A stretch of 25,439 nt of DNA from Haplomitrium mnioides (taxonomy: Eukaryota; Marchantiophyta; Haplomitriopsida; Calobryales), in assembly GCA_049999725.1 (NCBI GenBank), contig JBNGIS010020342.1:1-25439 (forward strand), in the 5' to 3' direction. This document shows, piece by piece, positions 1-11,350 of this stretch (its first letter is position 1; every line of letters starts with the position of its first letter). A program made the translations under genes and the position numbers. The notes under the pieces are model-generated. The model saw only the letters and a list, made by a program, of their open reading frames with translations, had not been told where the DNA came from and searched no databases.

Positions 1-434
1 TTTGAATTTTTAGATTGCTGCCTTGTTTTTCTTCGAAGTATGAGAGAAACATAGGTTTGGATGCACAATTGTGCTTTATAGTTGCCAAATGTGAGGCCTA
101 GCATCAATCCCGTTGCTTTGGCAGATTTAGTAGGATCGGGCTAGCTTAGGTAGGAGCCTTGGTATTGCCGAGCCTTCATGGAGGCTACTTCTATCCCATA
201 GGTAGAATTCAGAAATTCCATATACATATAAAAGAAGATTGCTAAACACTCCTTCGAGTGTTTCTTGGGTAGGACCCCCATGCTTCCTACATTTGGGGGC
301 ACAATTGGTCCACTTGTCGATCTAAGAGAGGCTAGATTAGAAAAATAGAATAAATATACGGGTGATTCCCCCTCTAAGCTAGAATAGTTTTGAAAATTTT
401 TTGAGGTTTCATATTCCCAGTATATTTTCTAACT
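1..434. other. Left flank, no gene recognised
   Basis: I see no recognisable gene here. A short stretch around 240-350 can be read on the + strand as a stop-interrupted peptide containing the words LPTFGGTIGPLVDL, but I cannot match it to a family. The stretch is less AT-rich than what follows and could be a fragment of an old element. Confidence 0.3.
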
Positions 435-534
435 NNNNNNNNNNNNNNNNNNNNNNNNNNNNNNNNNNNNNNNNNNNNNNNNNNNNNNNNNNNNNNNNNN
501 NNNNNNNNNNNNNNNNNNNNNNNNNNNNNNNNNN
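435..534. other. Assembly gap of 100 Ns
   Basis: Exactly 100 Ns, the usual placeholder for a gap of unknown size. The bases just before it end in tttctaact and the bases just after it begin with tttctaact, so the two contig ends may overlap or sit in a local repeat. Confidence 0.95.
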
Positions 535-1171
535 TTTCTAACTTTTTTCTCCTTTGAACTTTCAGCGATTTTTCTTCTTGTTCAAACTTTACTTTTTGAG
601 CTTTCAGAGTTTGTTTTTTTTTTCAACTTTGGCCAAACTATCGAACTTTCAGCAATCTCTTTCATACGCAGCTTGTAGAGGAGATTTGAATATGAAGATT
701 CAGATGTGAGAAGCTTTACTCAATGGATTCTTTGTCGAACTCTTGGACTTCAATAATCTGAATTCAAGAACTCCCTCAAAAAGATTTTGATTGATTTATT
801 ATTCTTCAAATTCATGAGTTTATGGTCATCAATTTGTTGTTACCTTCAATCTATCGAGCTCTTTTTAATGTGCATAGATCTCTACAATTTTTGATTGCAA
901 GAGGCGATATTCAATTCCTATTCGCAAGTTAAATGATTCTTCATATTTCTTCAATTCTTCATCAAATCATGTCTTTTCATTGAATTGCATTCATCATCTT
1001 TAGCAGCTTGATGCTTCAATGAACATTCTTGAATTATTATTGTAATAGTACAAGCATGATGTTGTACAATTTATAAGAAAATAGAGAGGAGTGAAGGAAG
1101 TGGTAGAGAGTTACTTGTAGGGTTGAATTGAGATAAGATTACTTGACTTCGAAATTACTTTTAGAGCTTTT

Positions 1172-1286
1172 ATGGTTGAAGTTAGAAATGACTTCTAACT
1201 TATCAATTTTAGGGTTGAAATTAGAAGTGACTTTTAAGTGATCAATTTTAGAGTTGAAATTGAAAGTGACTTGTAAGTGAAGAAAG
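1172..1286. repeat. 39-bp tandem repeat, three units
   Basis: Units run 1172-1210, 1211-1249 and 1250-1286. Each starts with a purine-rich rGrGTTGAA-type segment, continues through GACTT and ends near ATCAATTTT. The third unit diverges at its end. The repeat is old, with several mismatches per unit, and has no evident function. Confidence 0.8.
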
Positions 1287-1304
1287 AGGGATGACACCTC
1301 TTCT

Positions 1305-1316
1305 CTTATATAAATA
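1305..1316 (-). promoter_or_regulatory. Possible TATA box on the minus strand
   Basis: The minus strand reads TATTTATATAAG, a good plant TATA consensus. The 39-bp repeats lie directly downstream on the same strand. No gene is recognisable downstream, so this may be a chance match in AT-rich DNA or the relic of an LTR promoter. Confidence 0.2.
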
Positions 1317-2122
1317 GAAGAAATTCATAGCCGCACTTCTAATTCTAGAGTTCCTCTTAATTCGGTTTGGCTCTTTGGTTGCTTGGCTTTTTCTTGCTTG
1401 TGGCCTTAAGTTATATAACTCTATTAGAGTTATCTTAGAGTTGTTACTCATTTGGAAGTTGGTCTTTGAGTTCTTTTGCAATAATAAACAAAAGATTATA
1501 TATATTGATAGAAATTTTGAAAAAATAGATCAAGTGCTTAAAAACAATTTCTAGAATTTGGAAGAGTATCTATTAGAATTTTTTTAGAAATCATACATGT
1601 ATAGGTAATATATGGATAAAAAATTTTAATTTTTAAAATTTTGTTCTTCGCTTAAAGATAAATTTCTAAATATTTCTAAAAAAAACTATAGAGTCTTAAA
1701 GTGATGATAACATGTTGGGAGATATGTGTGTGAAGAATAATATGGATTCAACAAATACAATAGACATATGTGATATCTTCCTCTCTTTACTTGCATGTGG
1801 CTCATAACTTAATGTACATATATCTTACCAAAAACAATAATCACATCTCATCATTTTAATCTATTATCCTCCTCTATGGGATGATAATTAGCATTAATAC
1901 TAAGTATATTTTAGGCTAGCTAGGTTTAGTGCTAATCATAGATTAGGCTATTACTTTTATCTTAATCATATTTTAACAAAAAACAATCTATATATCAATC
2001 TATTGAATAGAGAAGGAAGTATTTGGAGTATATGATCTAACTACACAATATGAATGCAACATGTTATAAGCAAGTGAATTATCTATTTTTCTATATGTAG
2101 TCAACTCTTGAGTGATATACAA

Positions 2123-2257
2123 ATTGAACTCTGCATGCAAAGGACGAGAACCAAGAATTGAAATCTCCATATAAAGAACCAGAATCAAGAATTGAAGTTT
2201 GCATACAAAGAACCAAAATCAGAAATTGAAATCTGCATACAAGGCATAGGAGCTGTA
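2123..2257. repeat. 34-bp tandem repeat, four units
   Basis: Units begin at about 2123, 2157, 2191 and 2225. Each begins ATTGAA, continues with a CTSCATRYAAAG-like segment and ends with an ACCARAATCARGA-like segment. The last unit is incomplete. It lies 460 bp upstream of the gag start of copia element A and could belong to that element's leader. Confidence 0.8.
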
Positions 2258-2715
2258 ATTCCAAAAATTGATTGATTCATGGGTGTTGCATATAACACAA
2301 GATTCTGCAACATTTCTAAAGACTATTGAGAGTAATAAACACAAAGCTAAGCTACTCTTGACATAATCCAAATTCTAATCAACAAAATTATATAGATCAT
2401 AACTGAATCGCTATGTGATAGAAGCTAATTTGCTGGAAGCCTACACTAAAAATTCCTTGCATAGAAAATTGATTGAATATTGTAAAAATTTGACTTTACT
2501 TTAAGACAATTTCAATTACAAAACAGAACAATCAAGATAGCAATAAATAGAAATCAAATAAATAATAACACAATGATTGAAAAAAAGTATACTCCTAATT
2601 TCTGATTACCTTTGAGAGTAGAAGCAAAAATCACTATTCTTGAGAATTCACACATCAAAAAGAGAGTTATCCATTTCTCAAATTTCAAACATGCAAAAAT
2701 AGTCATAGAATCAAA

Positions 2716-3660
2716 ATGACAACAATTGAAAAACTAAATTTTAGAGAATTGGCTACTAATGGTCATAATTACCTTTTATGGAGTCTTGATATGAAGGCTC
2801 ACCTCACAACCAAAGAAGTGCAAGATACCGTCCTCACAAATTATGGCCCAATATTACAAGAGAAAGCCAAAGCACTCATTTTAATCACACACCATTTGAC
2901 AAAATCATGAAGAACAAAATACTTAAATGAATTCAACCCATGATATCTAAGAGCTGAACTACAACTCAAATTTGATCATATGAGACTTATTTCCTTACCA
3001 ACTGCAAGATACAATTGGATAAATTTGAGAGTAAAATATTTCACAACAATCACATACTATAATAGTTATATGTTTCGTACAGTCTCACAACTTGTAGTAT
3101 ATAGTCATTCAGTAGATGACGATGAACAAATAGAAAAAAAAAATCTATCAATATTTCATGCAACAAATTGAGCACTATTAGCACAATCTCTAAACATGAC
3201 CTTCACACAATACACACAACTCATTGGGCACATGATAATGGTAAAAAAACATCAAATCCTGCTTCTTGAGAATTCAAAACTAAAACCACCTAGAACACTC
3301 CCACCTCCAACAAGACTACAACCATCAACATCTTATAATACAAATATTGGTTAGAGAAGTGTAAGGAGAAGAGGTACATTCAAAAGGAGAGGTGGATGAT
3401 TCTCAAAAAAAGTACGTTCTTCATTATACATAGGAAGAGGCATACAAAGGATTAACAATAGAACATAATGGCAAAATAGAAATACCTTCCGTGGGAGAGT
3501 TTGAGGTAGAGGAATCTCTAGAGCTTTAATTGACCTAAATGATAATTTCTAGAAATGCTACAAATGTGACATTTTAAGACATGTTTGAATATATTGCAAA
3601 AATACGAGCATATTTAGCTAAATTATATAAAGATAGTCTCACTAATGCAACAAGAGAAAC
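2716..3660 (+). pseudogene. Element A gag, broken
   Basis: The ATG at 2716 opens a 64-residue frame typical of the UBN2/copia gag N-terminus, with the words NYLLWSLDMKAHLT and KALILITHHL. After a stop the match continues with LISLPTARYNWINL, DDEQIEK, and an R/G-rich stretch near 3360-3530. It ends in a zinc knuckle at 3556-3597 with correct CX2CX4HX4C spacing but a stop codon between H and the last C. Gag would package element RNA in virus-like particles; this copy cannot make the full protein. Confidence 0.8.
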
Positions 3661-3764
3661 ACAAGGAAATTGAACTAATTCAAGGTCTAATAGAATATGT
3701 TAATACACTTGTATTGTTAGAATCTCATACAACCTATATTGATGAAGACATACCAATAGAAGAG

Positions 3765-4020
3765 CCAACTAGTTGTATTTTTAGACAATAGTACTACTCA
3801 TACTATTTTGAGAAATAAGAAATACTTCACCAAGATTACACCTTCATCTAGAATAGTCATGATGACTAGTGGAACAAAACAGATTGAAGGACACAATTGA
3901 ATTGCGGTGATACTCCCTAGAGGCACACTACTCAAAATTACATTAGCAATATATGCACCTAAAACAACAAGAAGCATGATTAGTTTCCAAGACATTAAAG
4001 CAAACAACTAGATACATACT
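3765..4020 (+). pseudogene. Element A protease, broken
   Basis: The frame near 3770 reads VVFLDNSTTHTILRNKKYF. This corresponds to the aspartic protease active-site region D-S-G/A-x-T-H of this copia lineage, here changed to D-N-S. The typical following segment ITLAIYAPKTTRSMISFQD is visible at 3935-3995. The antisense open frame over the same bases is a shadow. Confidence 0.7.
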
Positions 4021-4164
4021 AATAACCAAGAAAATAGAGAAGTTCTTCAAATTCTACAAAAAGATACTAAAAGACTTCAAATAAGGAAAATACTCCCCCC
4101 TCCAAACCCATAGGCTATATGTCACCTAATACAGACACACTTTGCTGAATCACATACTAAAAAT

Positions 4165-5170
4165 CCTACTGAATTGTAGCACAAAAGAATAGGCCACCTG
4201 GGTACAAATATGTACAACAAAATTTTCAAGGATTCAGTAGGCATACCAAATGCTGCAAGTTCACTATTGTTGAAAGACCCTTATATAGCTTGTTTATAAG
4301 GTAAATTTTCAACCCGTACAGCAATCACTAAGAAAATTTACAAAATACACAATTTTTAGAACAATTAAATGGAGGCATTTGCAGTACTACAAAACCACCT
4401 AGTGGACCATTCAGATTCTTCTTAGTCATTATAGATTCATCAACCAAATGGTTATAGGTATCACTATTATCAACTAAAAATCTTGTTTTCTCTTGCATTT
4501 TAGCTAACTTCTTTACTGAAAAGACAAATCCTAAAAATTTCTATAAAGATTTTAAGTGTAGATGGAGCTGGAGAGTTTACCTCAATCACTTTTGATGACA
4601 TCCACATATAGCATGAATAGAAGACTAGCACCTAGTACTATATATACACTTTCAAAATGGCATGACAGCAAAATCAATCATAAAGAGATTCCAGATAAAT
4701 GCCCAGCCATTATTGATGCAAGAAAATCTACATGTTGCAGCTTGGAGACATGCAATATTGAATGCAGTTTCCTAGTCAAATACAAGCCTTCATTATTCAG
4801 TTATATATTCCCTCACCACTTGCCATTTAGAATACCCACAAACAAAACACATTTAGGATCTGGAATGAATGAAGATACAAAGAGTGTATCAAAATTACAT
4901 TGGCACACTAAGTCCACATTCCACAATGATCCAAGTACTCAAAAAATTGACCAAGTTCAATAAATCTTGCATTCATACTAAATCTTGTAAGAACTACCTA
5001 ATGCATCTAACTATGCTGCCATAGTTACTCATTCTCATAATGACATTGTGAAGATTTCTACTAGAGTTAAACCTACAAAAGCAATAGAAGATGATACACT
5101 ACCAAAAGCTAAAAGAGGTAGACCTCTAGGTTCTAGGGATTCTCATCCAAGATATAAAACAAATCCTATA
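4165..5170 (+). pseudogene. Element A integrase, broken
   Basis: The pre-integrase zinc region reads HKRIGHLGTNMY at about 4180 and ACL-stop-GK at 4290. The catalytic core reads PPSGPFRFFLVIIDSSTKWL from about 4400, then VDGAGEF at 4558. The region normally carrying the catalytic Glu reads HFQNGMTAKSIIKRF, so Glu has become Lys (codon 4671-4673). The frame shifts at least twice. Near 5110 the linker KRGRPLGSRDSHPR, typical of this lineage after the integrase, can be read. The 133-residue open frame at 4562 is out of frame with the domain and is a shadow. Confidence 0.75.
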
Positions 5171-5334
5171 CAAGTATGAGAACCAAGAGAAAACAATATT
5201 ACTGCCAAATTTGAAGCTACTCTTCTTATGGATAATAAGGAAATTTCAATCCAATGCATGCACATATGAAAAGTTTGGTCTAAGAATCATACTAAAATCA
5301 AAAACCAATTTGCATTCCTCATATCATAGGAAAT

Positions 5335-7361
5335 AAATAATGATATACCAGACCTTATTAGAGTTGTGGAAGCACAAAACAAAGCAAATTGGCCTTTATG
5401 ATAAGATGCCATCAATTTAGAACTTGATTCTCTTTTAAATATACAGCTTTTTGGTCATGTTATATTAGTAATGTTGGATACAAACTATACATCCACAAAT
5501 TTATTTTTGTATGAAAGAGGAATGCAAAGATGAAGTCACAAGATATAAGCCTTACTTAGTTGCAAAAGATTATATACAAATATACAGCAGAGATTACGAC
5601 TTCACCTATGCACCAATTATTGATGCCAAAACATATCAATATATGATAGCATTCACAATGCTTCATAATTTGGACATGCATTTGATGGATGTAGTGATGG
5701 CTTATCTATATGGAGTTCTAAATACTGAAATTTATATGAAGGTGCTTCTTACAATACTCAAGAGAGTGGATTTCACAATCAAGCGGAGAGACCAAATAAC
5801 CTAAATCTAGAACTATTATCAAGCATTCAATAGTTGTATGCTACAAAGGAAAGTGGACCTATAGTCCGATATGTGAATGGTGTGTTGTTCACACCTAATC
5901 AGCCTATAGTTGATGGACATCATAGTAGAATCCTTTCTGAGCATTGGAAAAGGCAGAAAAATAATGTAGAACCTAGTGTCCAATATATGATTAGTGTGCT
6001 ATACACACCCAATCAGCCTATAGCTGATGGATTCTTCAATGGAACTCTTTTAGAGCATTGGATAGGGTAAAACATAAAGAGAAGAGCTCATGCCAAAAAG
6101 AAAAAAAAAAAAAACCATCAAGTATGTTGTACACACAAAAGTACATTGGAAAGAATGTACCTAATAATGCCCAACAAAAGAAGCAAAGCAAAGCCTTTGC
6201 TGTACAAGTGCTACGCTTTATCTATGGTCTTCAACATAGTAGAAGAATCTAGTATAAGAGATTCAAGGTTGAGATGCTCGTCTTATACTTTATAAATGAA
6301 GACATAGCACCGTGGTTATTTCTCAAACATGAAGGACAAGAATTTGTTATACTTGAAATATATATCAATGACATAAATATTTTTAGAAATCTCAAGTTGA
6401 TTGAAAAAGTTGTACAAACATTAAAAAGAGTCTTTGAAATGAAAGACATTGGACAACTGAGCTATGGTCTTGGAGTTTAGTTTGACTATCTTCCTCATGG
6501 GATCCTTTTGAGTTAGACAACATATACGACAAAAATTCTTAAGCAATTTAATATGCACAACTCATGACCTAGGAGTACTCCAATGGATCTAAGATTCTTA
6601 GATCCAACAAAAGATATGTCTAAGAAGAGAAGGAAAAATGAACCAATTTTGGGACATGAAAAACCATATATGTTTGCTATAAGCGTTTTGTTTTTATTTG
6701 GAAAATCAAACTAGGCCAAATATTAGCTTTGGACTAAGCTTTTTAGCACAACACTCAGCCCACAATCAAACATTTGAATAGTATCAACTGTGTTTTCTGA
6801 TACATGGAAGGAACTATAGATATGGTTTTATATTATCCAAAAGATATTAATCTTGTAATGACATGATTCGCTAATGTGGGTTATTTTTTAGACCGTGAGG
6901 ATGCAAAGTCCTTGATAGGATATGTATTTTTGCAAGGAACAACAATGATTTCATAGAAAAGTGCAAAACATACATTTACTACAACATATTCAAATCATAT
7001 ACATATTATAGCTTTATACCTAGCAACCAAAAAATGTATATCGCTTTGAAACTTGATTGACCATATTCACAAGAATATAGGACAATTTGTCTTGATAGAT
7101 CATACAATCATATATGAAGACAATCGTTCATGTATGAATCAAATTTCATAGGTTTCATCAAAGCGGCATTGGATCAAACACATTGCTTCAAAACTAGTCT
7201 ACACACACAAGTAACATGGAGATATTATAAGAGTAGAATGGATCACTACTCTTCAAAATAGAGCTTCTATCATTACTAAACCCCTACACCTAGCTCTACA
7301 TAAAGAAAACATACTAGAAATTGGAGTGAGAAGATTATCTAATCTATTTAGACAAGAGTAA
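5335..7361 (+). pseudogene. Element A reverse transcriptase and RNase H, broken
   Basis: The RT begins near NDIPDLIRVVEAQNKANWP and continues with DEVTRYKPYLVAKDY and LMDVVMAYLYG, whose catalytic Asp (5688-5690) is kept. A tandem-repeat insertion follows at 5855-6066, then IYGLQHSRR near 6220 and YIND at 6361-6372, where the first Asp of the YxDD box is now Asn. The RNase H part is visible as FANVGYFLDREDAKS near 6860 (first Asp lost), IIYEDNRSC near 7110, and KHIASKLVYTHK near 7170. The protein ends at the TAA at 7359-7361. Confidence 0.8.
5855..6066 (+). repeat. Tandem repeat inside element A RT, 114-bp period
   Basis: Two copies start at 5855 and 5969. The spacing of 114 bp is 38 codons, so the repeat stays in frame. 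Copy 1 reads GPIVRYVNGVLFTPNQPI and copy 2 reads EPSVQYMISVLYTPNQPI, and both end in a segment close to L-x-EHW. The start of copy 1 carries the hairpin core GGACCTATAGTCC, the same core that is repeated many times at the matching position of element B. Confidence 0.85.
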
Positions 7362-7851
7362 TCAACCACTTGACATTCTTAGAAAATTACTTATTTTTTA
7401 TTTATGTAGGTAGGTTCATCGACTTTGATGTAACAAAAAAATTTAGCTTCCTCCATTTTCTTTAATCTAGTCATAGATTTTACCCTACATCAAAGTCTAC
7501 ACTAAGAAAAATTCCTTTCAAACTCTATATAATGCCAAATGGAATTTTGAAAATGTTCAAAACTTCATATATATCATCTTTGATAAAATATTCCTTTTTC
7601 CAACCTGAAATACAAAATGCAATATGGAAACTTAAAATAACCGCTACTTTGAACATGAATATTCAAAACATGAACATTTTTATAAAAAAAGAAAAAACAT
7701 GGTTTTTTTAGCTAAAAAATACAGAAAACAAGGTTATTTTTTTGAAAACAAAAAAGCACGGGAGTTTTTTTGCTTCATTTTTGGTCATTTTAACAAGGAT
7801 AATAGAGCGAGAGTCAATTTCAGTATGCAAAATAAAATAATATTCTGGGTT
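7362..7851. other. Spacer between elements A and B
   Basis: This is AT-rich sequence with no coding evidence; the 64-residue open frame at 7699 has no recognisable features. It should contain the 3'UTR and perhaps the lost 3' LTR of element A, but I see no TG...CA pair or polypurine tract. A 12-bp inverted repeat is listed separately. Confidence 0.5.
7421..7497. repeat. Inverted repeat, 12-bp arms
   Basis: GACTTTGATGTA at 7421-7432 and its exact reverse complement TACATCAAAGTC at 7486-7497 are separated by 53 bases. It could be a small hairpin in the 3'UTR of element A or the relic of a miniature element. No target duplication is apparent. Confidence 0.6.
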
Positions 7852-7856
7852 TTTAT
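7852..7856. repeat. Target-site duplication, left copy (TTTAT)
   Basis: TTTAT directly precedes the 5' LTR of element B and is repeated directly after the 3' LTR at 15689-15693. Five bases is the normal size for Ty1/copia integration. Confidence 0.85.
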
Positions 7857-7966
7857 TGTTATAGGGACATATATATATACCCTATGTAAGTAGTCCCAAC
7901 CTAATCATTCTACTCATTCGTCTTGGAGACTCTCGTGTGTATGCGTTCAGTGCTCATGCAAAAACA
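7857..7966 (+). repeat. 5' LTR of element B (110 bp)
   Basis: It starts TGTTATAGGG and ends CAAAAACA immediately before the primer-binding site. It carries an AT-rich TATA-like stretch at 7868-7879 flanked by ATAGGG and CCCTAT, which form a small inverted repeat found only in this LTR. That region accounts for the 17-bp length difference from the 3' LTR. The part from 7889 on aligns without gaps to 15611-15688. Confidence 0.9.
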
Positions 7967-7980
7967 CGTTATCAGCACGA
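7967..7980 (+). promoter_or_regulatory. Primer-binding site of element B, tRNA-Ile type
   Basis: The 14 bases CGTTATCAGCACGA begin directly at the LTR end. They are not complementary to the 3' end of initiator tRNA-Met, the usual copia primer. From memory of plant tRNA-Ile(AAU), they pair with its anticodon arm, with C opposite the wobble position 34, which is inosine in the mature tRNA. This suggests priming from an internal or cleaved tRNA, as known for Drosophila copia with a tRNA-Met half. Confidence 0.7.
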
Positions 7981-9960
7981 AAGGACTCTACAAATTCTTT
8001 TTCTCGCATGTGCTCACATTGCACCAACATCAGAAACAACTCCAACAACATACTCGCCATCTGCGTATTCACACCCACGTACTCTAGTCTACCTTTGCGC
8101 TGGATTTTTTTTTCTCCCACTAGTTTGCTCCTACGAACATTTCCTTTTTTTTTTCCTTCGCTACTTTTCTAACAAGGTTTCTTTTTTTCTTGAGGATCCA
8201 TATCTCTTACTCCTTCTTCATTTTTCTTTTTTTTTGAAACCTCTCCGTACGAACTAGGGCACGCTCACTCTTTGTGACCCTAGCTCACTCGTGTTGCTCA
8301 ACGTTGCTCCTCTTGCTCACCCGCGAAGCCGCCGCTGCTCGACGCTTTGCCTAGTGGTTCTTGCTCACTTGGTTGATGCACCTTCGCTCTTTGGCTTGAC
8401 GATGCTCCAGTCTTCCAGACAACGTCCCGTTCCCTATTCAGTGGACTTCTTACCTTCTTTTGCTTGGTGGCATACTAGCTCTTATGTTCTGCGACTTCCT
8501 GACCATCTGCGTGACATTTTGCGACTACTCGCCTAGAGAACTTCTTTTTTTTGATCTCTACTTGACGACATCGCTCTCTCTTGCGGCCCTTTGGTTGATT
8601 TTTTCCTTTTGTTGTTTACCTCTAGCCAACAACATCTGAGCTGCATTGGCTAGTTCCTTTCTTGACTCATCGACTTCAATAGAGCACCACAACACTCTGT
8701 GCGTGCCTGAGGCCGACCTGCATTGTATCATCATTGTTTGTTTGTCTTTGTTCCTCACCTATGACAAGCTGAAGTTGTCTTCCCAACATCAACAAATATC
8801 AGGTCAAACTCTCCATTCTCATTCTGTTTCTAGTGCTACATTTCTACACTGACATCTATACTCACGAACCATTGTTATCTCTCTTCACTATTTCAATACA
8901 TGGTTCTATGTGAGATTCTTGTCTTCCCCATTTTCTTTGCTAGGAACTTTCCAGCACAGGAGACGACACCTACGTGTCCACCCATTCTCCTTCGACACCA
9001 GTGTATACGAACCTCTATTGTTCTTTCCTTCTCAATTTCTGGTATTACCTTGTTACTGGCTTGGTTCTCTACTGTTCCTTATGACAGAGCACTATCTTGG
9101 CAGGGAGAGACAAGGCACATGTTACTCACACTTGTGCACAAGTTCAACTCACTGGTTTATGCACCAATGAAGACCTCGTCAAAGACATCTTCGATGGAAG
9201 ACACTTTCACACAAGCGACCACACAAAAGTTATATCAACATTCCACAAAAGAGTAACACTGCATCTTACTACTTCCAGCTCTTTCACTTTCTTCTCCAAA
9301 ACTTTGTGGTTCAACTTTCTCAACCCATTTTTTGATTACCTTTGGTTGATTCTTTTCTGTTCTCTAAACAAATCTATCTCTTACAAAAGACATACTCGTT
9401 GATTCTGAAATACTGTTGACAAAGATTACAAGAAAATCATGCTAACAAGAAACGTTGACCCCTGTCACCCCTACAAACTCAACCCCTATCTGGACTAGCC
9501 TGCAGCTGTTACTTTTCCCTTCTTCATAGAATCAGTATTGCAAAGAGGCACCAAAACAATCGAGGATTAGGCTCTACTTTAGCTCTGGGAAGACACACAA
9601 GGAAGCTCGGGGAGGACAAGCTACTGGCACATCAAAAGCAGTAGATACATACTTATACAGGGCAGTTTCTTCATCCTCTAGCAACATCAATTTCTTATTT
9701 CATTTCTCAGTGTACATACCGATCAACTCGCAGTTAGTCAATTCTTTCTTGTTTTTCATTTCAATTTTTGATTTTTCTGCTTAAAGCAGAAAACATAAAT
9801 AGGTACATAGGTCTGTGATCGACTGAAACTCAGATCGAACACCAATCTGTACTGAGTACAGACAAATACAGCCTTGACCCAACAACTACATTTGCCAAAG
9901 ACTCTAGTTCATCTTTCTCATTCACAAGTATTCTAAGCAAAATAGAGCACAGACCTACAA
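7981..9960 (+). other. Long pyrimidine-rich leader of element B
   Basis: About 2 kb separates the primer-binding site from the gag start. It is rich in C and T on the + strand, with runs of T at 8107-8240, unlike the A-rich coding part. Overlapping open frames at 8291-8536 and 8900-9402 have no recognisable domain and follow from the low number of TAA/TGA triplets in such sequence. The leader presumably holds packaging signals. Whether it contains captured host sequence cannot be told here. Confidence 0.6.
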
Positions 9961-10880
9961 ATGGCATTTGTAGAATCTCTGAAATTCCAGTCTCTGAGAC
10001 TGTATGGCTCCAACTACTCATCATGGTCGTTAGACATAATGACATACCTGACATCCAAGTGCATCCATGAAATCATCAATACGAATGATAATATTACCCC
10101 ATGTGATGCAGCTAGAGCCCTCATACTGATCAGACACCACATGGTGGAACCCTTGAGACTCCAATACCTAAATTATCATAGTCCTCATAAACTATAGGAA
10201 TAACTAAAACTCAGATTTGACCATCTGACAAGCATATCGCTCCCTACAGCGAGACATGATTGGATCAACCTCTGAGTTCAGGACCATATGTCCATAGTAA
10301 ATTACAACAACAAACTATTTTGCATCGTCTCACAGTTGGCAATCTGTGGCCACCTAGTGACCAACGAAGAACAGATAGAGAAAACTCTATTGACTTTCCC
10401 TATGAGAAATCTCATTCTAGCATTACAATATCGCAATATACGATTCACTTAATACTTTGAACTCATAGCATACATACTACTAGTTGAAAAGCATCAATTG
10501 CTCCTCGTAGAAAATGCAAAGAAAAGACCACCTAGGTCTTCTGCTCTCTCATAGAACCATGAATCACACTTTACAGGGACTGGGATGTACCTCCGATCCA
10601 TAAATAGAAACCCCTCATGAGGCAGATCAAGAGGACACTCCAGATTCAGGGGGAGCACCACCCACCAGACCACCAGTTGACCTCCAACCCCCAATAACAA
10701 GGATCGACATAACGAACGTCGCACATTGACGACACCAAAACCCGCTTTCACAATGCACATGGAACAATAGAGGTGGTCAACAATCTTATAGAGGCCGGCG
10801 GACTCATTCTCATTCGCGCCAGCCTCAAACAACCTGCAATCGATGTGGCACACGTGGCCACACCCAGCCCACTTGCAGAG
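9961..10880 (+). pseudogene. Element B gag, broken
   Basis: The ATG at 9961 opens a 78-residue frame with SLRLYGSNYSSWSLDIMTYL and AARALILIRHHMVEPLRLQY, the N-terminal UBN2-type gag domain, parallel to element A. After the stop near 10195 the match continues with LKLRFDHLTSISLPTARHDW and, near 10370, with NEEQIEKTLLTFPM. A zinc knuckle at 10835-10876 is intact, CNRCGTRGHTQPTC, with CX2CX4HX4C spacing. Several stops and at least one frameshift lie between these landmarks. Gag would coat the element RNA; this copy is non-functional. Confidence 0.85.
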
Positions 10881-11008
10881 TACTAAAGCACCTAGCGCAA
10901 CTCTGCCAACATAGTATCAAACCTCACAACTATGAGGTATAGGGCAACTTACTGGAACTGGCAGACATGGATGCATACCTTTAGTACAATCTACATCTGG
11001 AAAGTCAC

Positions 11009-11350
11009 ATGACTCACTTATATCTACCAAACCAGAAAAACGATTCTAGAATAACCTGCATTGTAGACAACAGATCTTTGCACACTATATTGGAAGACCA
11101 AAAATACTTCTCATTGATCAAATCTTCTTCCCGGCCTATGACAACAATTATCGGCCACAATCAAACTGAAGAAGTACTTGGTCTAGCAACCATACTCTTT
11201 CCAAATGGAACAAGACTCAATATCAAATCTGCAATTTATGCACCTGCAGCAACCAAAATCCTCATCAGTTTCCAGGATATGCAACAAAACGGTTTTCACA
11301 TCCAAACCTGGGCTATACACTACAAAACTATGCTCATATCATGTCTCCAC
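11009..11350 (+). pseudogene. Element B protease, broken
   Basis: The frame starting at 11009 reads CIVDNRSLHTILEDQKYF, matching the aspartic protease active-site region of the lineage but with D-N-R in place of the D-S/T-G/A triad, so it is probably inactive. It continues with GHNQTEEVLGLATI and IYAPAATKILISFQDMQQNG, the lineage's usual end of the protease region. A frameshift between about 11290 and 11375 separates it from the integrase frame. Confidence 0.8.

Larger units (their letters stand above)
535..2715. other. Long AT-rich stretch without a gene
   Basis: No coding sequence is supported here. The short open frames on either strand have no recognisable domain. The stretch holds two small tandem repeats (listed separately) and a possible TATA box on the minus strand. 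Part of it may be the untranslated leader of copia element A, because element B has a leader of about 2 kb before its gag start. I found no LTR or primer-binding site for A in it. Confidence 0.5.
2716..7361 (+). mobile_element. Decayed Ty1/copia retrotransposon body (element A)
   Basis: The domains follow the Ty1/copia order: gag, protease, integrase, reverse transcriptase, RNase H. Every domain is interrupted by stops and frameshifts. The nearest relatives known to me are the plant elements usually annotated as TNT 1-94-like Pol, which have a THTIL(R/E)DKKYF protease region and a PPSGPFR(Y/F) integrase region. Element B, 500 bp downstream, is a cousin of the same lineage. I found no LTRs, primer-binding site or target duplication for A, so the limits given are those of the coding body only. 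It is older or more decayed than B. Confidence 0.9.

Noticed and set aside
1500-2700. LTR and primer-binding site for element A
   Set aside because: I looked for sequence shared with 7362-7851, for the element B LTR, and for the tRNA-Met or tRNA-Ile primer sites, and found none.
4562-4963. 133-residue open frame as a gene
   Set aside because: It overlaps the element A integrase in a different frame; the true domain is seen as VDGAGEF and HFQNG in the other frames.
7699-7893. 64-residue open frame running into the 5' LTR
   Set aside because: It is AT-rich with no domain and crosses the boundary of element B.
8900-9402. Overlapping open frames of 86-118 residues in the element B leader
   Set aside because: They overlap in different frames, have no recognisable domain, and are expected in sequence poor in TAA and TGA.
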